This document shows positions 47,018 through 56,799 of a stretch of DNA of 64,000 nt, in pieces. The translations under genes and the position numbers were made by a program. The DNA is taken from assembly GCA_030538705.1 (NCBI GenBank), contig JAUNTL010000002.1, forward strand, positions 23,011-87,010. Direction: 5' to 3'. The notes beneath the pieces are model-generated. The model worked only from the letters and a program-made list of their open reading frames with translations, had not been told where the DNA came from and made no database searches. The DNA is from Paracoccus sp. (in: a-proteobacteria) (GTDB taxonomy: Bacteria > Pseudomonadota > Alphaproteobacteria > Rhodobacterales > Rhodobacteraceae). The first letter of the stretch is position 1; each line of letters begins with the position of its first letter.

Positions 47018-47596
47018 ATGCGCCTGATCCGCCGCGCCGATCTGACCGGCCGCCCATGGAAGAACGGCGGCGGCACGACATGGGACATCGCTGCGGCCCC
47101 GGACGGGGCCGGGTTCGATGATTTCCTCTGGCGGCTGAGCCTCGCCGGGGTCGCCACGGACGGGCCGTTCTCGGTCTTTGCCGGCACCGACCGGACGCTG
47201 ACGCTGCTGGAGGGGCCGGGCATCAGCCTCGACTTTGCCGGCGGCGGCAGCGTTGTCTTGCGCCGCGGCGCCGCACCGCTGTCCTTTCCCGGCGAGGCGG
47301 CCGTGACCGGCCGCGTCCCGGATGGCCCGATTGTGGATTTCAACGTCATGACCCGCCGGGGCCTGTTCATGCATCAGGTGCTGATGCCACCCGCCGGCAC
47401 GCAGCCGCCGCCGGACTGTCTGGCCATCCTGTGCCGGGCGGGCCATGCGGAATATATGGCGCACCAGATGACACCGGGCGATGTGCTGCTGCGCACGGAC
47501 AGCACGCATTTCGGCCCGCTTCCGGACGGGGCGGCGTTTCTCTGTGTCACCGTGCAACCCGTCTTGCCGGCCAGAGACGCGGCGCCCGGGCAGTAA
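47018..47596 (+). CDS. hutD: HutD family protein
   Basis: A 192-residue cupin-fold protein. RPWKNGGGTTWDIAAAP, WRLSLAGVATDGPFSVFAGTDRTLTLLEG and DFNVMTRRG are HutD signatures. In pseudomonads HutD limits the upper level of hut expression, probably by binding formylglutamate. The ATG lies six bases after the hutU stop. Last gene of the hut operon; a GCGCGGC/GCCGCGC hairpin follows at 47601. Confidence 0.92.
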   Translation: MRLIRRADLTGRPWKNGGGTTWDIAAAPDGAGFDDFLWRLSLAGVATDGPFSVFAGTDRTLTLLEGPGISLDFAGGGSVVLRRGAAPLSFPGEAAVTGRVPDGPIVDFNVMTRRGLFMHQVLMPPAGTQPPPDCLAILCRAGHAEYMAHQMTPGDVLLRTDSTHFGPLPDGAAFLCVTVQPVLPARDAAPGQ

Positions 47597-48348
47597 ACTC
47601 GCGCGGCACGGCCGCGCCCGTGCATGGGCAACGGGCCGGCAGGCAAAACAGGGGCAAACGGGTGCAGCGACGGCTGATTGCGACCCGGCCGCCCCTTCTT
47701 GCGCGCACGGCCGGACCACCGGCGGCCATGATGGCCCCCCATTGGGACCATGCCCGCGCAGTCCGGCATAAGGGCGGCTGGCGGGCTGAAGCCAATGAAG
47801 CAGAGGATCACACCTGCGCTTCTCCGAACGCGCCGCTTCATCATCAGGTGTTGCCATCGCACCCGTCCATACCACAACTCGGGCGGACAATGATGAGCGA
47901 TCAGATGAACATCATACGCAGGATCATCCTGCGGGGACGTCGTTTTCGCGTTCGGCACGATCCCGGACTGCTTCGCGGAAGGCATGCGGACGATAAGACC
48001 ACCAGAAAGCAAAGCATTTCGCCATCGCCGAGGGCGGCGCTGGCGTCGGGCGGATCCTTTCTGCTTGAGCAACACCAGTTGCATGTTTTCAGCAGCAAGG
48101 CCCAAACAGGCGCGGGGTAGATCGGCCAGCCTGTAAAGCGAACCTTCCGCGATGGCGTGATGCCGGCGAACTTGCCGCGCCTCACGCGTGCGCCCTGCCG
48201 TTTCTGCACCAAAAGGCCCGGCCGCAATCAGCGTCAGGCAAACGTTTCAGCGCAGGCGAAAGGATGCGCATTCGGCCAAATACCGCCTGAGATAGACAAA
48301 GAGCTTACCCTCGCAGGACGCCGGGCCGCGTGCGCCCTCTCAACGGCC
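47597..48348. other. 752-bp gap between hutD and ABC ATPase gene, no gene recognised
   Basis: A small GC hairpin (GCGCGGC-ACG-GCCGCGC, 47601-47617) just after hutD may act in termination. Several overlapping open frames exist on both strands (for instance minus 47901-48227, plus 47890-48120), but none has a ribosome site or recognisable protein motif. The stretch 47820-48120 is less GC-rich than its surroundings and could be decayed foreign DNA. Confidence 0.5.
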
Positions 48349-50217
48349 CTAGCCAGATACAGTGCCGGGCAAACGGAGGCGGCATTCTGTTTGTCCGGCC
48401 CCTGCCTCATTTCGTAGCTGCGTCGTTGATTGCCGGGAATCGCCTGTCTTGCCGCCGTGCATCGCCGTCCATTCAGGCGTGACCGGAGCGGCGAAATGGC
48501 CCGGGGCAATCTCGATCAACGCCGCTGCCGGTTCGATCATTCCGGCCGGTCCGACCAGTTCAGGGCGGGGATAGGCCGGTGGCAAAGGCTGGCGGTGCTG
48601 CGTCGGATCGGGGCGCGGCACAGCGGCGAGCAGCCGCCGGGTATAGGGGTGATACGCATTGCGCAGGACCGATCCGGTCGGCCCGGTCTCGACGATCCGG
48701 CCGGCGAACATCACGGCGATGCGGTGGCAAAGCCGTTCCACGACGGCAAGATCGTGTGAAATGAACAGGCAGGACAGGCCGTCCTCGGCCTGAAGCCGCG
48801 CCAGAAGATCGGTGATGCGGCGCGCGACGGTCACATCCAGCGCCGAGACCGGTTCATCGGCGACGATCAGCGACGGACCCGCCGACAGCGCACGTGCGAT
48901 ACACAGGCGTTGGCGCTGGCCGCCGGAAAACTGATGCGGATAGCGATCGGCGACTTCGGCAGGCAGCGAGACGCGGGCAAGCAGATGCCGGGCCAGCGCA
49001 TGGGTCTCGGCGCCCGAGCGAACCTTGCCGGCCAGACGGGCGGGTTCGGTAATCAGCCGATGCACCGGCAGCCGCGGATCGAGGCTGGCGTGGGGGTCCT
49101 GAAAGACCATCTGCATGCGCTCGCGCAGCGGCCGCAGCGCCTTGTCCGAACTGCGCGTGATTTCATGCCCGTCCAGCCAGATATGTCCGGCGGTCGACGG
49201 AATCAGCCGCGTGACCGCCCGTGCCAGTGTGGATTTGCCGCAGCCGGATTCGCCGACAAGGCCAAGGATTTCGCCGCGACCGATGGTCAGGTCCACCCCA
49301 TTGACGGCGTGATAGTCCAGCGGGCGCAAGCCCCGCTGCACCGGAAAGCGGACATGCAGATTTTCGACCTTCAGCACCGCGCGGTCATCGGCGGGGCGTG
49401 ACCGCGCGGGCGCGCGGACACTGCCCAGACTGGGCGCGGCGGACAAAAGTTCACGCGTATAGGTTTGTCTGGGCGCGGCAAACAGCCGCGTTGTCGTGTC
49501 GGTCTCGACCGCCCGACCCTGACACAGAACGACGGTGCGGTCGGCGATCTCGGCCACGATGCCCATGTCATGGGTGATGAATATCACCCCCATTCCCGTC
49601 TCGGACTGCAAATCGCGGATCAGGGCCAGGATCTCGGCCTGCGTGGTGACGTCCAGTGCCGTTGTCGGCTCATCAGCGATCAGCAGATCCGGGCGGCAGG
49701 CCAGGGCCATAGCGATCATCACGCGCTGACGCATCCCGCCTGACAACTCATGCGGATACTGATCGGCGCGACGTTCGGGTTGGGGGATCTGGACCCTCTC
49801 GAAAGCCCCGATGACCGCTTGACGCGCCGCGCGGCCACGCAGGCCCCGGTGCAGGGCCAGTGCTTCGGCCACCTGATCGCCCAGACGCATGACGGGGTTC
49901 AGGGCCGTCATCGGCTCTTGAAAGATCATCGCGATGCGCGCGCCGCGGATACGGCGCATCTGCACATCCGTCTGTGCGGTGATTTCGACCGGACCACCCC
50001 GGCCATTCAACAGGATCCGGCCCGAGGTGATGCGCCCGCCCTCGCGTTCGATCAGGCGCATGACCGCCAGCGCGCTGACCGACTTGCCCGAGCCGCTTTC
50101 TCCGACCAGTGCCACGGTTTCGCCGGCCGCGACAGAAAACGACAGATCACGCATCACCGGCTGGTCGGCGAAAGCAAGCGACAGGTTTTCAACCTGCAAA
50201 AGTGGCGCGCCGGTCAT
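48349..50217 (-). CDS. ABC transporter ATP-binding protein with two fused ATPase domains (DppD-DppF)
   Basis: A 622-residue double ATPase. Domain 1: [41 protein letters not shown]. Domain 2: [41 protein letters not shown], then [19 protein letters not shown]. The C-terminal tail after [18 protein letters not shown] runs about 45 residues further than usual ([11 protein letters not shown] ...), suggesting the native stop was lost and the frame now runs into the adjoining gap. Last gene of the organophosphate-type operon. Confidence 0.92.
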   Translation of the reverse strand: MTGAPLLQVENLSLAFADQPVMRDLSFSVAAGETVALVGESGSGKSVSALAVMRLIEREGGRITSGRILLNGRGGPVEITAQTDVQMRRIRGARIAMIFQEPMTALNPVMRLGDQVAEALALHRGLRGRAARQAVIGAFERVQIPQPERRADQYPHELSGGMRQRVMIAMALACRPDLLIADEPTTALDVTTQAEILALIRDLQSETGMGVIFITHDMGIVAEIADRTVVLCQGRAVETDTTTRLFAAPRQTYTRELLSAAPSLGSVRAPARSRPADDRAVLKVENLHVRFPVQRGLRPLDYHAVNGVDLTIGRGEILGLVGESGCGKSTLARAVTRLIPSTAGHIWLDGHEITRSSDKALRPLRERMQMVFQDPHASLDPRLPVHRLITEPARLAGKVRSGAETHALARHLLARVSLPAEVADRYPHQFSGGQRQRLCIARALSAGPSLIVADEPVSALDVTVARRITDLLARLQAEDGLSCLFISHDLAVVERLCHRIAVMFAGRIVETGPTGSVLRNAYHPYTRRLLAAVPRPDPTQHRQPLPPAYPRPELVGPAGMIEPAAALIEIAPGHFAAPVTPEWTAMHGGKTGDSRQSTTQLRNEAGAGQTECRLRLPGTVSG

Positions 50218-50220
50218 GGA

Positions 50221-51084
50221 TCAGCCCTCGGTAAAGCGGCGCAGGCTGGCCACTTCGTTGAATGGCGGCAGCGGGGGCACCCAGCGGCGTGCGTCGAGGC
50301 TGGTCGAAAAGGCGAATGGATCCTCGCCCATCACCTGCCAGTTGAGGCCGTCCGGGCGCAGTTCCAAAATCCCCATCGCCGCCGCCGGCTCGCCCCCGGT
50401 TGTAAAGCTTTCGGTCAGGGATTGCTGCGTCAGATGGGTGATGCCGCCGACCGTGGTCACGGTGTTCCAATGCACATGCCCGGACAGGCAGACGACCGGC
50501 ACCCGCGCCTGCCCAAGTGCCGCGCGCACACGATCCGCCTGCGGATAGGTCGAGATCGCGGGATTGCGCTCGAAATAATAGTTCCCGATCTGGCTGTGGC
50601 CGGACACGGGAACATGGCTGGCGATCAGAACCGGGCGATCGGCGCGATGCATCTGGGCCGCCAGCCACAGAAAATCCGCCTCGGGCAGGTCAAAGCTGAT
50701 CGGACCATCGCGCCTGATCTTGCTGTCGGCACGCCACAGCAGGATACGCCAGCCGTCGATGTCATGAACCTCATGCCCCAGGCTCGTGCCCAGAATCTGT
50801 TCGTTCTCGGCCACGCTGAGATGGTCGCGGTCATGATTGCCGTTCAGATGCCAGGCGGGCACCGGCAAGGCGCGGAACATCTCGGCCACGTCGCGTTCAA
50901 GGCGCAGATCGGTGTCGTGATCAATGTCCGATATCCGGTCTCCCAGATCCAGAACCCGGTCGGCACCCTGATCGGCGGCGAAACGGGCGAACTCCTCCAT
51001 CAATCGGCCAGCAGCATCCCCGCGCTTGGTCAGCGAGGGGGCACCATGGTGGATGTCGGCGACAACGGCAAGGCGAAGGGGCAT
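50221..51084 (-). CDS. Calcineurin-like metallophosphoesterase
   Basis: A 287-residue two-metal phosphoesterase. Motifs in order: VVADIHHG (Asp 10, His 12), DLGDRISD (Asp 49), NGNHDRD (Asn 83, His 84), ASHVPVSG and SGHVHWN. No signal peptide, so it acts in the cytoplasm. GGAGA precedes the ATG. It lies inside a peptide-type importer operon between the binding protein and ATPase genes, with a HAD phosphatase at the operon head; it probably hydrolyses the imported phosphodiester or a derivative. Confidence 0.9.
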   Translation of the reverse strand: MPLRLAVVADIHHGAPSLTKRGDAAGRLMEEFARFAADQGADRVLDLGDRISDIDHDTDLRLERDVAEMFRALPVPAWHLNGNHDRDHLSVAENEQILGTSLGHEVHDIDGWRILLWRADSKIRRDGPISFDLPEADFLWLAAQMHRADRPVLIASHVPVSGHSQIGNYYFERNPAISTYPQADRVRAALGQARVPVVCLSGHVHWNTVTTVGGITHLTQQSLTESFTTGGEPAAAMGILELRPDGLNWQVMGEDPFAFSTSLDARRWVPPLPPFNEVASLRRFTEG

Positions 51085-51103
51085 GAGAATATCTCCGTTG
51101 ATG

Positions 51104-51125
51104 GGGCGGACCCGAAGGTCCGCCC
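51104..51125 (-). promoter_or_regulatory. Intercistronic hairpin after family 5 binding protein gene
   Basis: GGGCGGACC, loop CGAA, GGTCCGCCC: nine perfect pairs, lying between the binding-protein stop and the phosphoesterase start. No U-tract. Confidence 0.6.
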
Positions 51126-51134
51126 ATGGGTCAA

Positions 51135-52691
51135 TCAATCGGCGAAGGAAATCGAACCGGCGCGGAAATCCAGCACATAGGGAATGTTGCCGGGCAGCGG
51201 CTTCCAGTTCACTTCCTTGCGCATCGCCCAGGATTCATAGGGGCGATACAGCGGCAGAAAGGCGGGGTTCTCGGCCGAAATCTCCATCAATTCGGCATAG
51301 GCGGCCTTGCGATCCTCGGTCTTTTCCGAAAAGCGGAAGCGGTCCCAGATCTCGGCGTATTTCTCGTCCGTGTTGAAACGGCCCTCGCCCTCGGACGGGC
51401 CGCCCGGTGCCCACATGACGCCGAAGGAACCGACCGGATCGGTAAAATACATCGGGTTCGACCAGTTGCGGGTCATCATCTCGGGATCGCCGCCCGACCA
51501 TTTCGGCAGATCGCGGACCGAGGCATTGATGCCGATGGCCTGCCACATCTCGGTAATGGCCTGTGCGGCGAAAAGGCCGTTGGTGTAATAGCTGCCCATC
51601 GTATCAAAGGTGATCTCAGAGCCGTCATAGCCCACCTCTTCCAGCAGCGCCTTGGCCCGTTCCGGGTCGTAGCTGAAGGTTGCAAGCTCGGGCATATACA
51701 TCTCGCCGAACTCGGACATGGTGTGGCTGTCGGGCACGATCGCCTTGCCGAGCCACAGCGCCTCGTTCAGCAGGTCGCGATCCACCGAAAGGATCAGCGC
51801 CTGACGCATCCGCGGGTCCTCAAGCTTGGGGTGGTTCTGGTTCAGGATCAGCATGTGAAACAGCGCCGTCGCCGCGCCCTCGACCTTGAGCGCCGGGTCG
51901 TTTTCGACCACGGCAAGCTGATCGGGGGCGATATTGGTGGCGATATCGGCCTCGCCCGTGCGCAGGGCGGTCAGACGCGCGGCGACCTCGGGCACGCTGA
52001 CGACGGTCACCTTGTCCAGCGGCGCCGGCTCGCCCCAGAAATCCGCGAAACGTTCATAGACGACGCGCTGACCGGGGACATATTCGGCGATGCGATAGGG
52101 ACCGGTGCCGACCGGCGCCAGCGAGAGGGCCTCGTAATCGCTGTCCTCGACCACTGCCGGATCGCCCGTCAGCGCGGCGACATAAGCCTCGGGGACGATG
52201 GCAAGCTGTTGCAGGTTCAGCAGCGTTTCCCACAGCGGTTCGGCGCGCTTGGAATGGACGCGGATCGTCGTCTCATCGACCTTTTCCGCCCGGTCAAAGT
52301 TCGAAAACCGGTCCTTGGCCCGCACGACATAGGGCGGAAAGGTCGGCTGGAACATGCGGTTCAGCGAAAAGACCACGTCATCGGCGGTCATCGTCTCGCC
52401 ATTGTGGAACCTGACGCCCTCGCGCAGCTTCAGCTCCATCACGGTCGGTTCGATCAGGTGCCATTCGGTGGCCAGACCCGGCTGCCAGACGCGCTCGGTG
52501 GTGGTCGGATCCTTCAGGATCAGCGTGTCAAAGGCGTTGTGATAGAATTGCTGGCCGACGTTGGAATGGTCACGCGCCGGATCCAGATAGGCCGCAAGGT
52601 TCTGCGCGGCCACGGTCAGCTCGCGCGCCTGCGCGGCACCGGTACCAAGGGCTATGGCGATCACCGCCGTCGCGGAAAGCAGATGTTTCAT
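51135..52691 (-). CDS. ABC transporter substrate-binding protein, family 5
   Basis: 518 residues with a Sec signal peptide (HLLSATAVIAIALGTGAAQA). Family 5 segments: GLATEWHLIEPTVMELKLREGVRFHNGETMTADDVVFSLNRM and PVGTGPYRI. ATG 52691 chosen, since the longer frame to 52733 would precede the signal with a polar stretch; AGGAAAG lies about ten bases upstream. Probably captures an organophosphate or glycerophosphodiester-like solute, judged only from the phosphatase neighbours. Confidence 0.92.
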   Translation of the reverse strand: MKHLLSATAVIAIALGTGAAQARELTVAAQNLAAYLDPARDHSNVGQQFYHNAFDTLILKDPTTTERVWQPGLATEWHLIEPTVMELKLREGVRFHNGETMTADDVVFSLNRMFQPTFPPYVVRAKDRFSNFDRAEKVDETTIRVHSKRAEPLWETLLNLQQLAIVPEAYVAALTGDPAVVEDSDYEALSLAPVGTGPYRIAEYVPGQRVVYERFADFWGEPAPLDKVTVVSVPEVAARLTALRTGEADIATNIAPDQLAVVENDPALKVEGAATALFHMLILNQNHPKLEDPRMRQALILSVDRDLLNEALWLGKAIVPDSHTMSEFGEMYMPELATFSYDPERAKALLEEVGYDGSEITFDTMGSYYTNGLFAAQAITEMWQAIGINASVRDLPKWSGGDPEMMTRNWSNPMYFTDPVGSFGVMWAPGGPSEGEGRFNTDEKYAEIWDRFRFSEKTEDRKAAYAELMEISAENPAFLPLYRPYESWAMRKEVNWKPLPGNIPYVLDFRAGSISFAD

Positions 52692-52736
52692 GATCGGGGT
52701 CTTTCCTGTTGAGAAGCAAGGGAATACGGGCACGCA

Positions 52737-53615
52737 TCAGCGCCCGCGAAGGCGGATATCCGTGCGGTCACGCAGCCAGTCGCCCAGGATCTGAACGACG
52801 AATGTCACCGCAAGAATGAGAAAGGCCGGCGCCAGCACGATCCACGGCGCGGTCTGAAGGAAGTTGCGCCCGACACCGACCATCGCGCCCAGCGTGGCCG
52901 TGGGCGGCTGCACGCCAAGGCCCAGAAAGGACAGCGTGCTTTCCAAAAGGATGATATTGGCAAGCGCCAGCGTGAACTGAACCACCAGCGGCGAGACGAT
53001 ATTGGGCAGCACATGTTCGCGCGCCAGCATGAAGGTGCCGGCCCCGGACAGCCGGGCCGCCTCGATAAAGGGCAGCGACATCAGCCGGCGCACCTCGGCG
53101 CGGACGATGCGGGCATATTGCTCCCAGCCGTTCAGGCCAAGGACAAGGACCAGCACCGGCAGGCTTGCCCCGAAAATCGCCAGCACCAGCAGCGCGATCA
53201 GCGTGAAGGGAACCGAAATCTGCACATCGACGGCGGCCATCAGCGCGGCCTCGGTGCGCCCGCCGATCATTCCCGCGATCAGGCCGATACTGCCGCCGAT
53301 CAGCAGCCCGATCGTCGCGCCCAAAAGCGCCAGCCCCAACGTCAGGCGCAGCCCGTAAAGACAGCGCGTCAGCACGTCGCGGCCCAGCTCATCCGTGCCC
53401 AGCAGATGACCCGCCGCCGCGCGTTCGAACCCCAGCGGCGGGCGCAGGCGGGACAGCAGGCTTTGTGCATTCGGCTCGAACGGTGTCAGCACGGGGGCGA
53501 GGATGGCCGCCAACACCAGCATGAGGCCAAGCGCCATGGCCCCGCGCTGCGTTGGACCGGCCTCGGTCCAGAAGCCCGGCAGACGGCGCGGTAATTGGAG
53601 GGGAATGCTCATCAT
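52737..53615 (-). CDS. ABC transporter permease (DppC type)
   Basis: A 292-residue permease with six predicted helices. HLLGTDELGRDVLTRCLYGLRLTLG and the EAA loop PFIEAARLSGAGTFMLAREHVLPNIVSPL are DppC hallmarks. Two ATG codons stand in tandem at the start; the second at 53612 is equally possible. Confidence 0.92.
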   Translation of the reverse strand: MMSIPLQLPRRLPGFWTEAGPTQRGAMALGLMLVLAAILAPVLTPFEPNAQSLLSRLRPPLGFERAAAGHLLGTDELGRDVLTRCLYGLRLTLGLALLGATIGLLIGGSIGLIAGMIGGRTEAALMAAVDVQISVPFTLIALLVLAIFGASLPVLVLVLGLNGWEQYARIVRAEVRRLMSLPFIEAARLSGAGTFMLAREHVLPNIVSPLVVQFTLALANIILLESTLSFLGLGVQPPTATLGAMVGVGRNFLQTAPWIVLAPAFLILAVTFVVQILGDWLRDRTDIRLRGR

Positions 53616-53624
53616 GATCTCCGC

Positions 53625-54560
53625 CTAGCTGCGTTTCAGATGGCCGGTGCGCAGCCGGGGGTCGGCCCAGCCATAGGCCAGATCAACCAACGCGTTGATG
53701 ACGATCACCGCCAGCGCGACGCTCAGCACGCCGAATTGCAGCACCGGGTAATCACGGCGGATGGCGGCGTTGACCAGCAATTCACCGATCCCCGGCCAGG
53801 CGAATACCGTCTCGACGACGACCGAGCCGGCGGCGGCGGTGGTCGCGATTTGCAGGCCGATCACCGACAGGATGGTGATCGCGGCATTTCCCAGGCCGTG
53901 GCGCAGGATGACCTGCCGTTCGGGCAGGCCCTTGGCGCGGGCCGTGCGCATGAAATCCTGCCCCAGCACGTCCAGCATCGCGTTGCGGGTAAAGCGCGTC
54001 AGCGAGCCGATCATCAGGCCCGACATCACCAGAACCGGCAAGACGAAATGCGCCGCCGTCGCATTGCCCATCACCGGCAGCCAGTTCAGCCAATAGGAAA
54101 AGACAAGGATCAGGATCACGGCCAGCACGAAATTCGGCACGGCATAGCCCAGAAAGGCGATGGTCATCGCAATCGTGCCGCTGGCCCGCCCCCGGCCAAG
54201 TGCGGCGATGACGCCCAGCGGCAGGGCAACCGCAGTCGTGAACAGGACCGAGGCGAACAGCAGTTGTGCCGTCGGCCAGACCCGCTCGGCCACCATGGTC
54301 ACGACAGGCCGGCGCTCTCGCAGCGACAGACCGAAATCACCGCGCCAGAGGCTGTCGAGATAGGTCCAGTATTGGGTCCAGATCGGCTGATCCAGCTTGT
54401 AATAGCGGATCATCAGCTCGCGTTCGGCCGCGCCAAGCCCCTCGCCGGCGATGAAATCAATCGGATTGCCGCTGATCCGGGTGGCAAAGAAGACCAGCGT
54501 CACGATCACCCAAAAGGTCAGCAGCATCCGAAACAGGCGCGTCAGGACGAGGCGGATCAT
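53625..54560 (-). CDS. ABC transporter permease (DppB type)
   Basis: A 311-residue permease starting LVLTRLFRMLLTFWVIVTLVFFATRISGNP, with six predicted helices and the EAA loop DFMRTARAKGLPERQVILRHGLGNAA. The start overlaps the stop of the HAD phosphatase gene (ATGA). Confidence 0.92.
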   Translation of the reverse strand: MIRLVLTRLFRMLLTFWVIVTLVFFATRISGNPIDFIAGEGLGAAERELMIRYYKLDQPIWTQYWTYLDSLWRGDFGLSLRERRPVVTMVAERVWPTAQLLFASVLFTTAVALPLGVIAALGRGRASGTIAMTIAFLGYAVPNFVLAVILILVFSYWLNWLPVMGNATAAHFVLPVLVMSGLMIGSLTRFTRNAMLDVLGQDFMRTARAKGLPERQVILRHGLGNAAITILSVIGLQIATTAAAGSVVVETVFAWPGIGELLVNAAIRRDYPVLQFGVLSVALAVIVINALVDLAYGWADPRLRTGHLKRS

Positions 54561-55351
54561 GACGCGCCCCCTTCACCCGGCCGCTGTAACAGCACGAAAG
54601 GAACCCCGGCGGCGCGCGCAGCCCGGCCGTCGGTCTCGTCGGTATCGCCAAGGAACACCGCACGCTCGGGCGCCACCTTCGCCCGGTCCAGTGCCCGAAA
54701 GATCATCGCGGGCGAAGGCTTGCCCTGACAGACGAACTGCAATCCCGGCAGCCCCGCCCGCATCGCCGCCAGGATTGCCCCCGTCTCGGGCACGGGCACG
54801 CCATCGGCGGCGGGATGTGTCATGTCGGGGTTGGCAAGATGCAGGACAGCCCCCCGATGCAGCAGACGCATCAGCCGCTCGATCTCCAGCAGCGTCAGGG
54901 CCGGGTCGCGGGCCAGCAGGGTCAGCCGCGCGTCCGCCTGCCCCCGGCAGACATCAAGCCCCAGAGCGGTTGCCAGCGCCGTCAACTGCGGGGCCGCGAA
55001 CAGCGCGACTCTGGCACCCGGCTGCGCGGCGGCAAGATCGCGCACCGCCTCTTCTCCGGCCAGCAGGATACGGTCGGAACCGATGTCCAGACCGAGCCGC
55101 GAGAGGCGCTGTGACAGCGTCTCGGCGGTATCAGCGGAATTGTTGGAGACGATCCACAGGCGCCTGCCTGCCCGCCGGGCCAGTTCGCCCGCTCCCGGCA
55201 GGACCACGTCGCCTGAGATCAGACAGCCATCCAGATCAGCCAGGACCGCATCGGTCTCGGCTCCGTCACCGTCCAGAAAATCGGCCATACGGATTTTTGC
55301 CTGTGGCAGCAGGCGATCATCGGTCGCGTCGGGTTGTTGGTGCAGGTTCAT
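54557..55351 (-). CDS. HAD superfamily hydrolase, NagD/class IIA-like phosphatase
   Basis: 264 residues. HAD motif I is DLDGC (nucleophile Asp), motif II SNNSA, Lys in CQGKPSPAMI and motif III GDTDETDG. The cap lies between motifs II and III, giving the IIA arrangement seen in phosphoglycolate/4-nitrophenyl phosphatases. A Gln/Asp-rich 20-residue leader precedes motif I; an internal ATG at 55288 would remove it. First gene of the operon; it likely releases phosphate from the imported compound. Confidence 0.88.
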   Translation of the reverse strand: MNLHQQPDATDDRLLPQAKIRMADFLDGDGAETDAVLADLDGCLISGDVVLPGAGELARRAGRRLWIVSNNSADTAETLSQRLSRLGLDIGSDRILLAGEEAVRDLAAAQPGARVALFAAPQLTALATALGLDVCRGQADARLTLLARDPALTLLEIERLMRLLHRGAVLHLANPDMTHPAADGVPVPETGAILAAMRAGLPGLQFVCQGKPSPAMIFRALDRAKVAPERAVFLGDTDETDGRAARAAGVPFVLLQRPGEGGAS

Positions 55352-55455
55352 CAGTCCAGCCGGCTGTTAATGTCTGCCGGACAGATGCGATGGCGATGTA
55401 ACCGCACCGTTACGATTGAAAGGTATTGTTTCAAATCTCGAAAGGAAAACCTGAA

Positions 55456-56364
55456 ATGCTGCCTGAACAGCTCAGCCGCGCCTGTCTTCGGGCGATCAAC
55501 GCCGTCGTGCAGGAGGGCACTTTTACGGGCGCCGGTCGCGCCATCGGCCTGTCTCATGCCGCCATTGCCCAGCAGATTCGTGGATTCGAACAGCGTCACG
55601 GCACCCGCCTGTTCGATCGCGTTCAGGGCCGCTTCGTTCCGACGCCGTTCTGCACCGACCTGGCCGAGGCGGCCGAGCGTTTGAACGAGGTCGAGGCCGA
55701 GGTGTCCCGTCTGCTCGCGCGCCGCGATTCGTCCGGTCAGCTTCGGATGCGCGTGGGTCTTGGAAACTCGATGCCCGGCATCGCCATCGTCGGCCGCGTG
55801 ATTGCCAGTCACCCCGGGGTTTCCGTTACCGTCGAAAGCGGCGCACATCAGGCGATCCTGTCTGCCGTCCTGCGCCGCGAGGTGGATGTGGCGATCCTTC
55901 CCGATATCCCGCCGGACCGGCGGTTCCGTCGTCAGCCGATCCAGCACCAGCAGGTCGTGGCGATCATGGCCGAGAATCATCCGCTTGCCGGGCGGCGGGA
56001 GTTGAGCCTGCATCAACTCTCTCAGGAAGCGCTGATTTTTCGGTCCCGTGGTTCATCGACGCAGAAGGTGGTCGATCGCGCCTTTGCCCGGGCCGGACTG
56101 ACCCCGCAGCCACGCGTCATCGCGGACACCCGGGACGCGGTCTATGAAGCCGTCAGCCTCGGCATAGGTGTCGGCTTCATGTGGCACCGCGGCACACACA
56201 GGTTCGATTCCGTTCAGCGCGTCCCGGTGGCGGGAATGGGCGCCGGCTCGGAGGAGGTCGTCTTTGCCCTCGCCGAGGACCGCCACAAACTGACCGACAT
56301 GTTCTTCCTTGCGGCCAGGGAATATGCCTCAAGCCCCGATCCCGAACCACCGCGCAAACCATGA
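55456..56364 (+). CDS. LysR family transcriptional regulator
   Basis: A 302-residue regulator. The winged helix is RAINAVVQEGTFTGAGRAIGLSHAAIAQQIRGFEQRHGTRLFDR, followed by a periplasmic-binding-protein-like effector domain (SGQLRMRVGLGNSMPGIAIVGR). AAAGGAAAACC precedes the ATG; a TTG ten codons upstream is unlikely. It is divergent from the HAD/importer operon, the usual place for its own target. The 104-bp intergenic region should hold the operator. Confidence 0.9.
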   Translation: MLPEQLSRACLRAINAVVQEGTFTGAGRAIGLSHAAIAQQIRGFEQRHGTRLFDRVQGRFVPTPFCTDLAEAAERLNEVEAEVSRLLARRDSSGQLRMRVGLGNSMPGIAIVGRVIASHPGVSVTVESGAHQAILSAVLRREVDVAILPDIPPDRRFRRQPIQHQQVVAIMAENHPLAGRRELSLHQLSQEALIFRSRGSSTQKVVDRAFARAGLTPQPRVIADTRDAVYEAVSLGIGVGFMWHRGTHRFDSVQRVPVAGMGAGSEEVVFALAEDRHKLTDMFFLAAREYASSPDPEPPRKP

Positions 56365-56448
56365 ACCTGCTTGGCCGCGCTCTGGCGTGAACTGCAACTT
56401 CGCACCGGGTTTCAGGTTCGCGGAAAATCCCTGCCGGTGGCGCTGTGA

Positions 56449-56618
56449 TCCGGCGCGTCCGGCCCTAATCTTCGTGCCCGTTTCGAGGCGATCTTCCGCA
56501 CCCGGACCCGCGATGATTGGGCGGCGCATTTCGAAGGCTCGGACGCCTGTTTCCCGCCGGTGCTGACCCGGAAGAGGCCGGTGCGCATCCGCATAAGCCG
56601 GGGGCCACCAATGACTGA
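56449..56618 (+). pseudogene. Fragment of CaiB/BaiF CoA-transferase (alpha-methylacyl-CoA racemase type)
   Basis: RARFEAIFRTRTRDDWAAHF then EGSDACFPPVLT reads in one frame up to about 56570; EEAGAHPHKPG continues in the next frame, and a TGA follows at 56616. This is the C-terminal region of AMACR-type CoA transferases (TRTRDEW ... D-x-C-x-x-PVL-x-x-EA-x-AHPH). The shift is explained by loss of one G in CCCGGGAAGAG. No upstream part of the gene is present. Confidence 0.65.
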
Positions 56619-56799
56619 CGGTAACCACATCCGCCGCGCCGCTGAATCAGACCACCATCGCGGCGTCACGATCCATCACCTGCACGATTGGGGGGCGCCT
56701 GTTTCTGGGAGGCCCCCGGCGCGTGGGACACGGCCGGCACGCCGACCAAGGCCCGCGCGCAGATCGACAGATATCTGGCCGATACCTGGCAGGGAGCGA

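Noticed and set aside
49750-51180. A 476-codon plus-strand open frame opposite the ATPase and phosphoesterase genes
   Set aside because: Shadow frame with His/Gln/Arg-rich composition and no domain.
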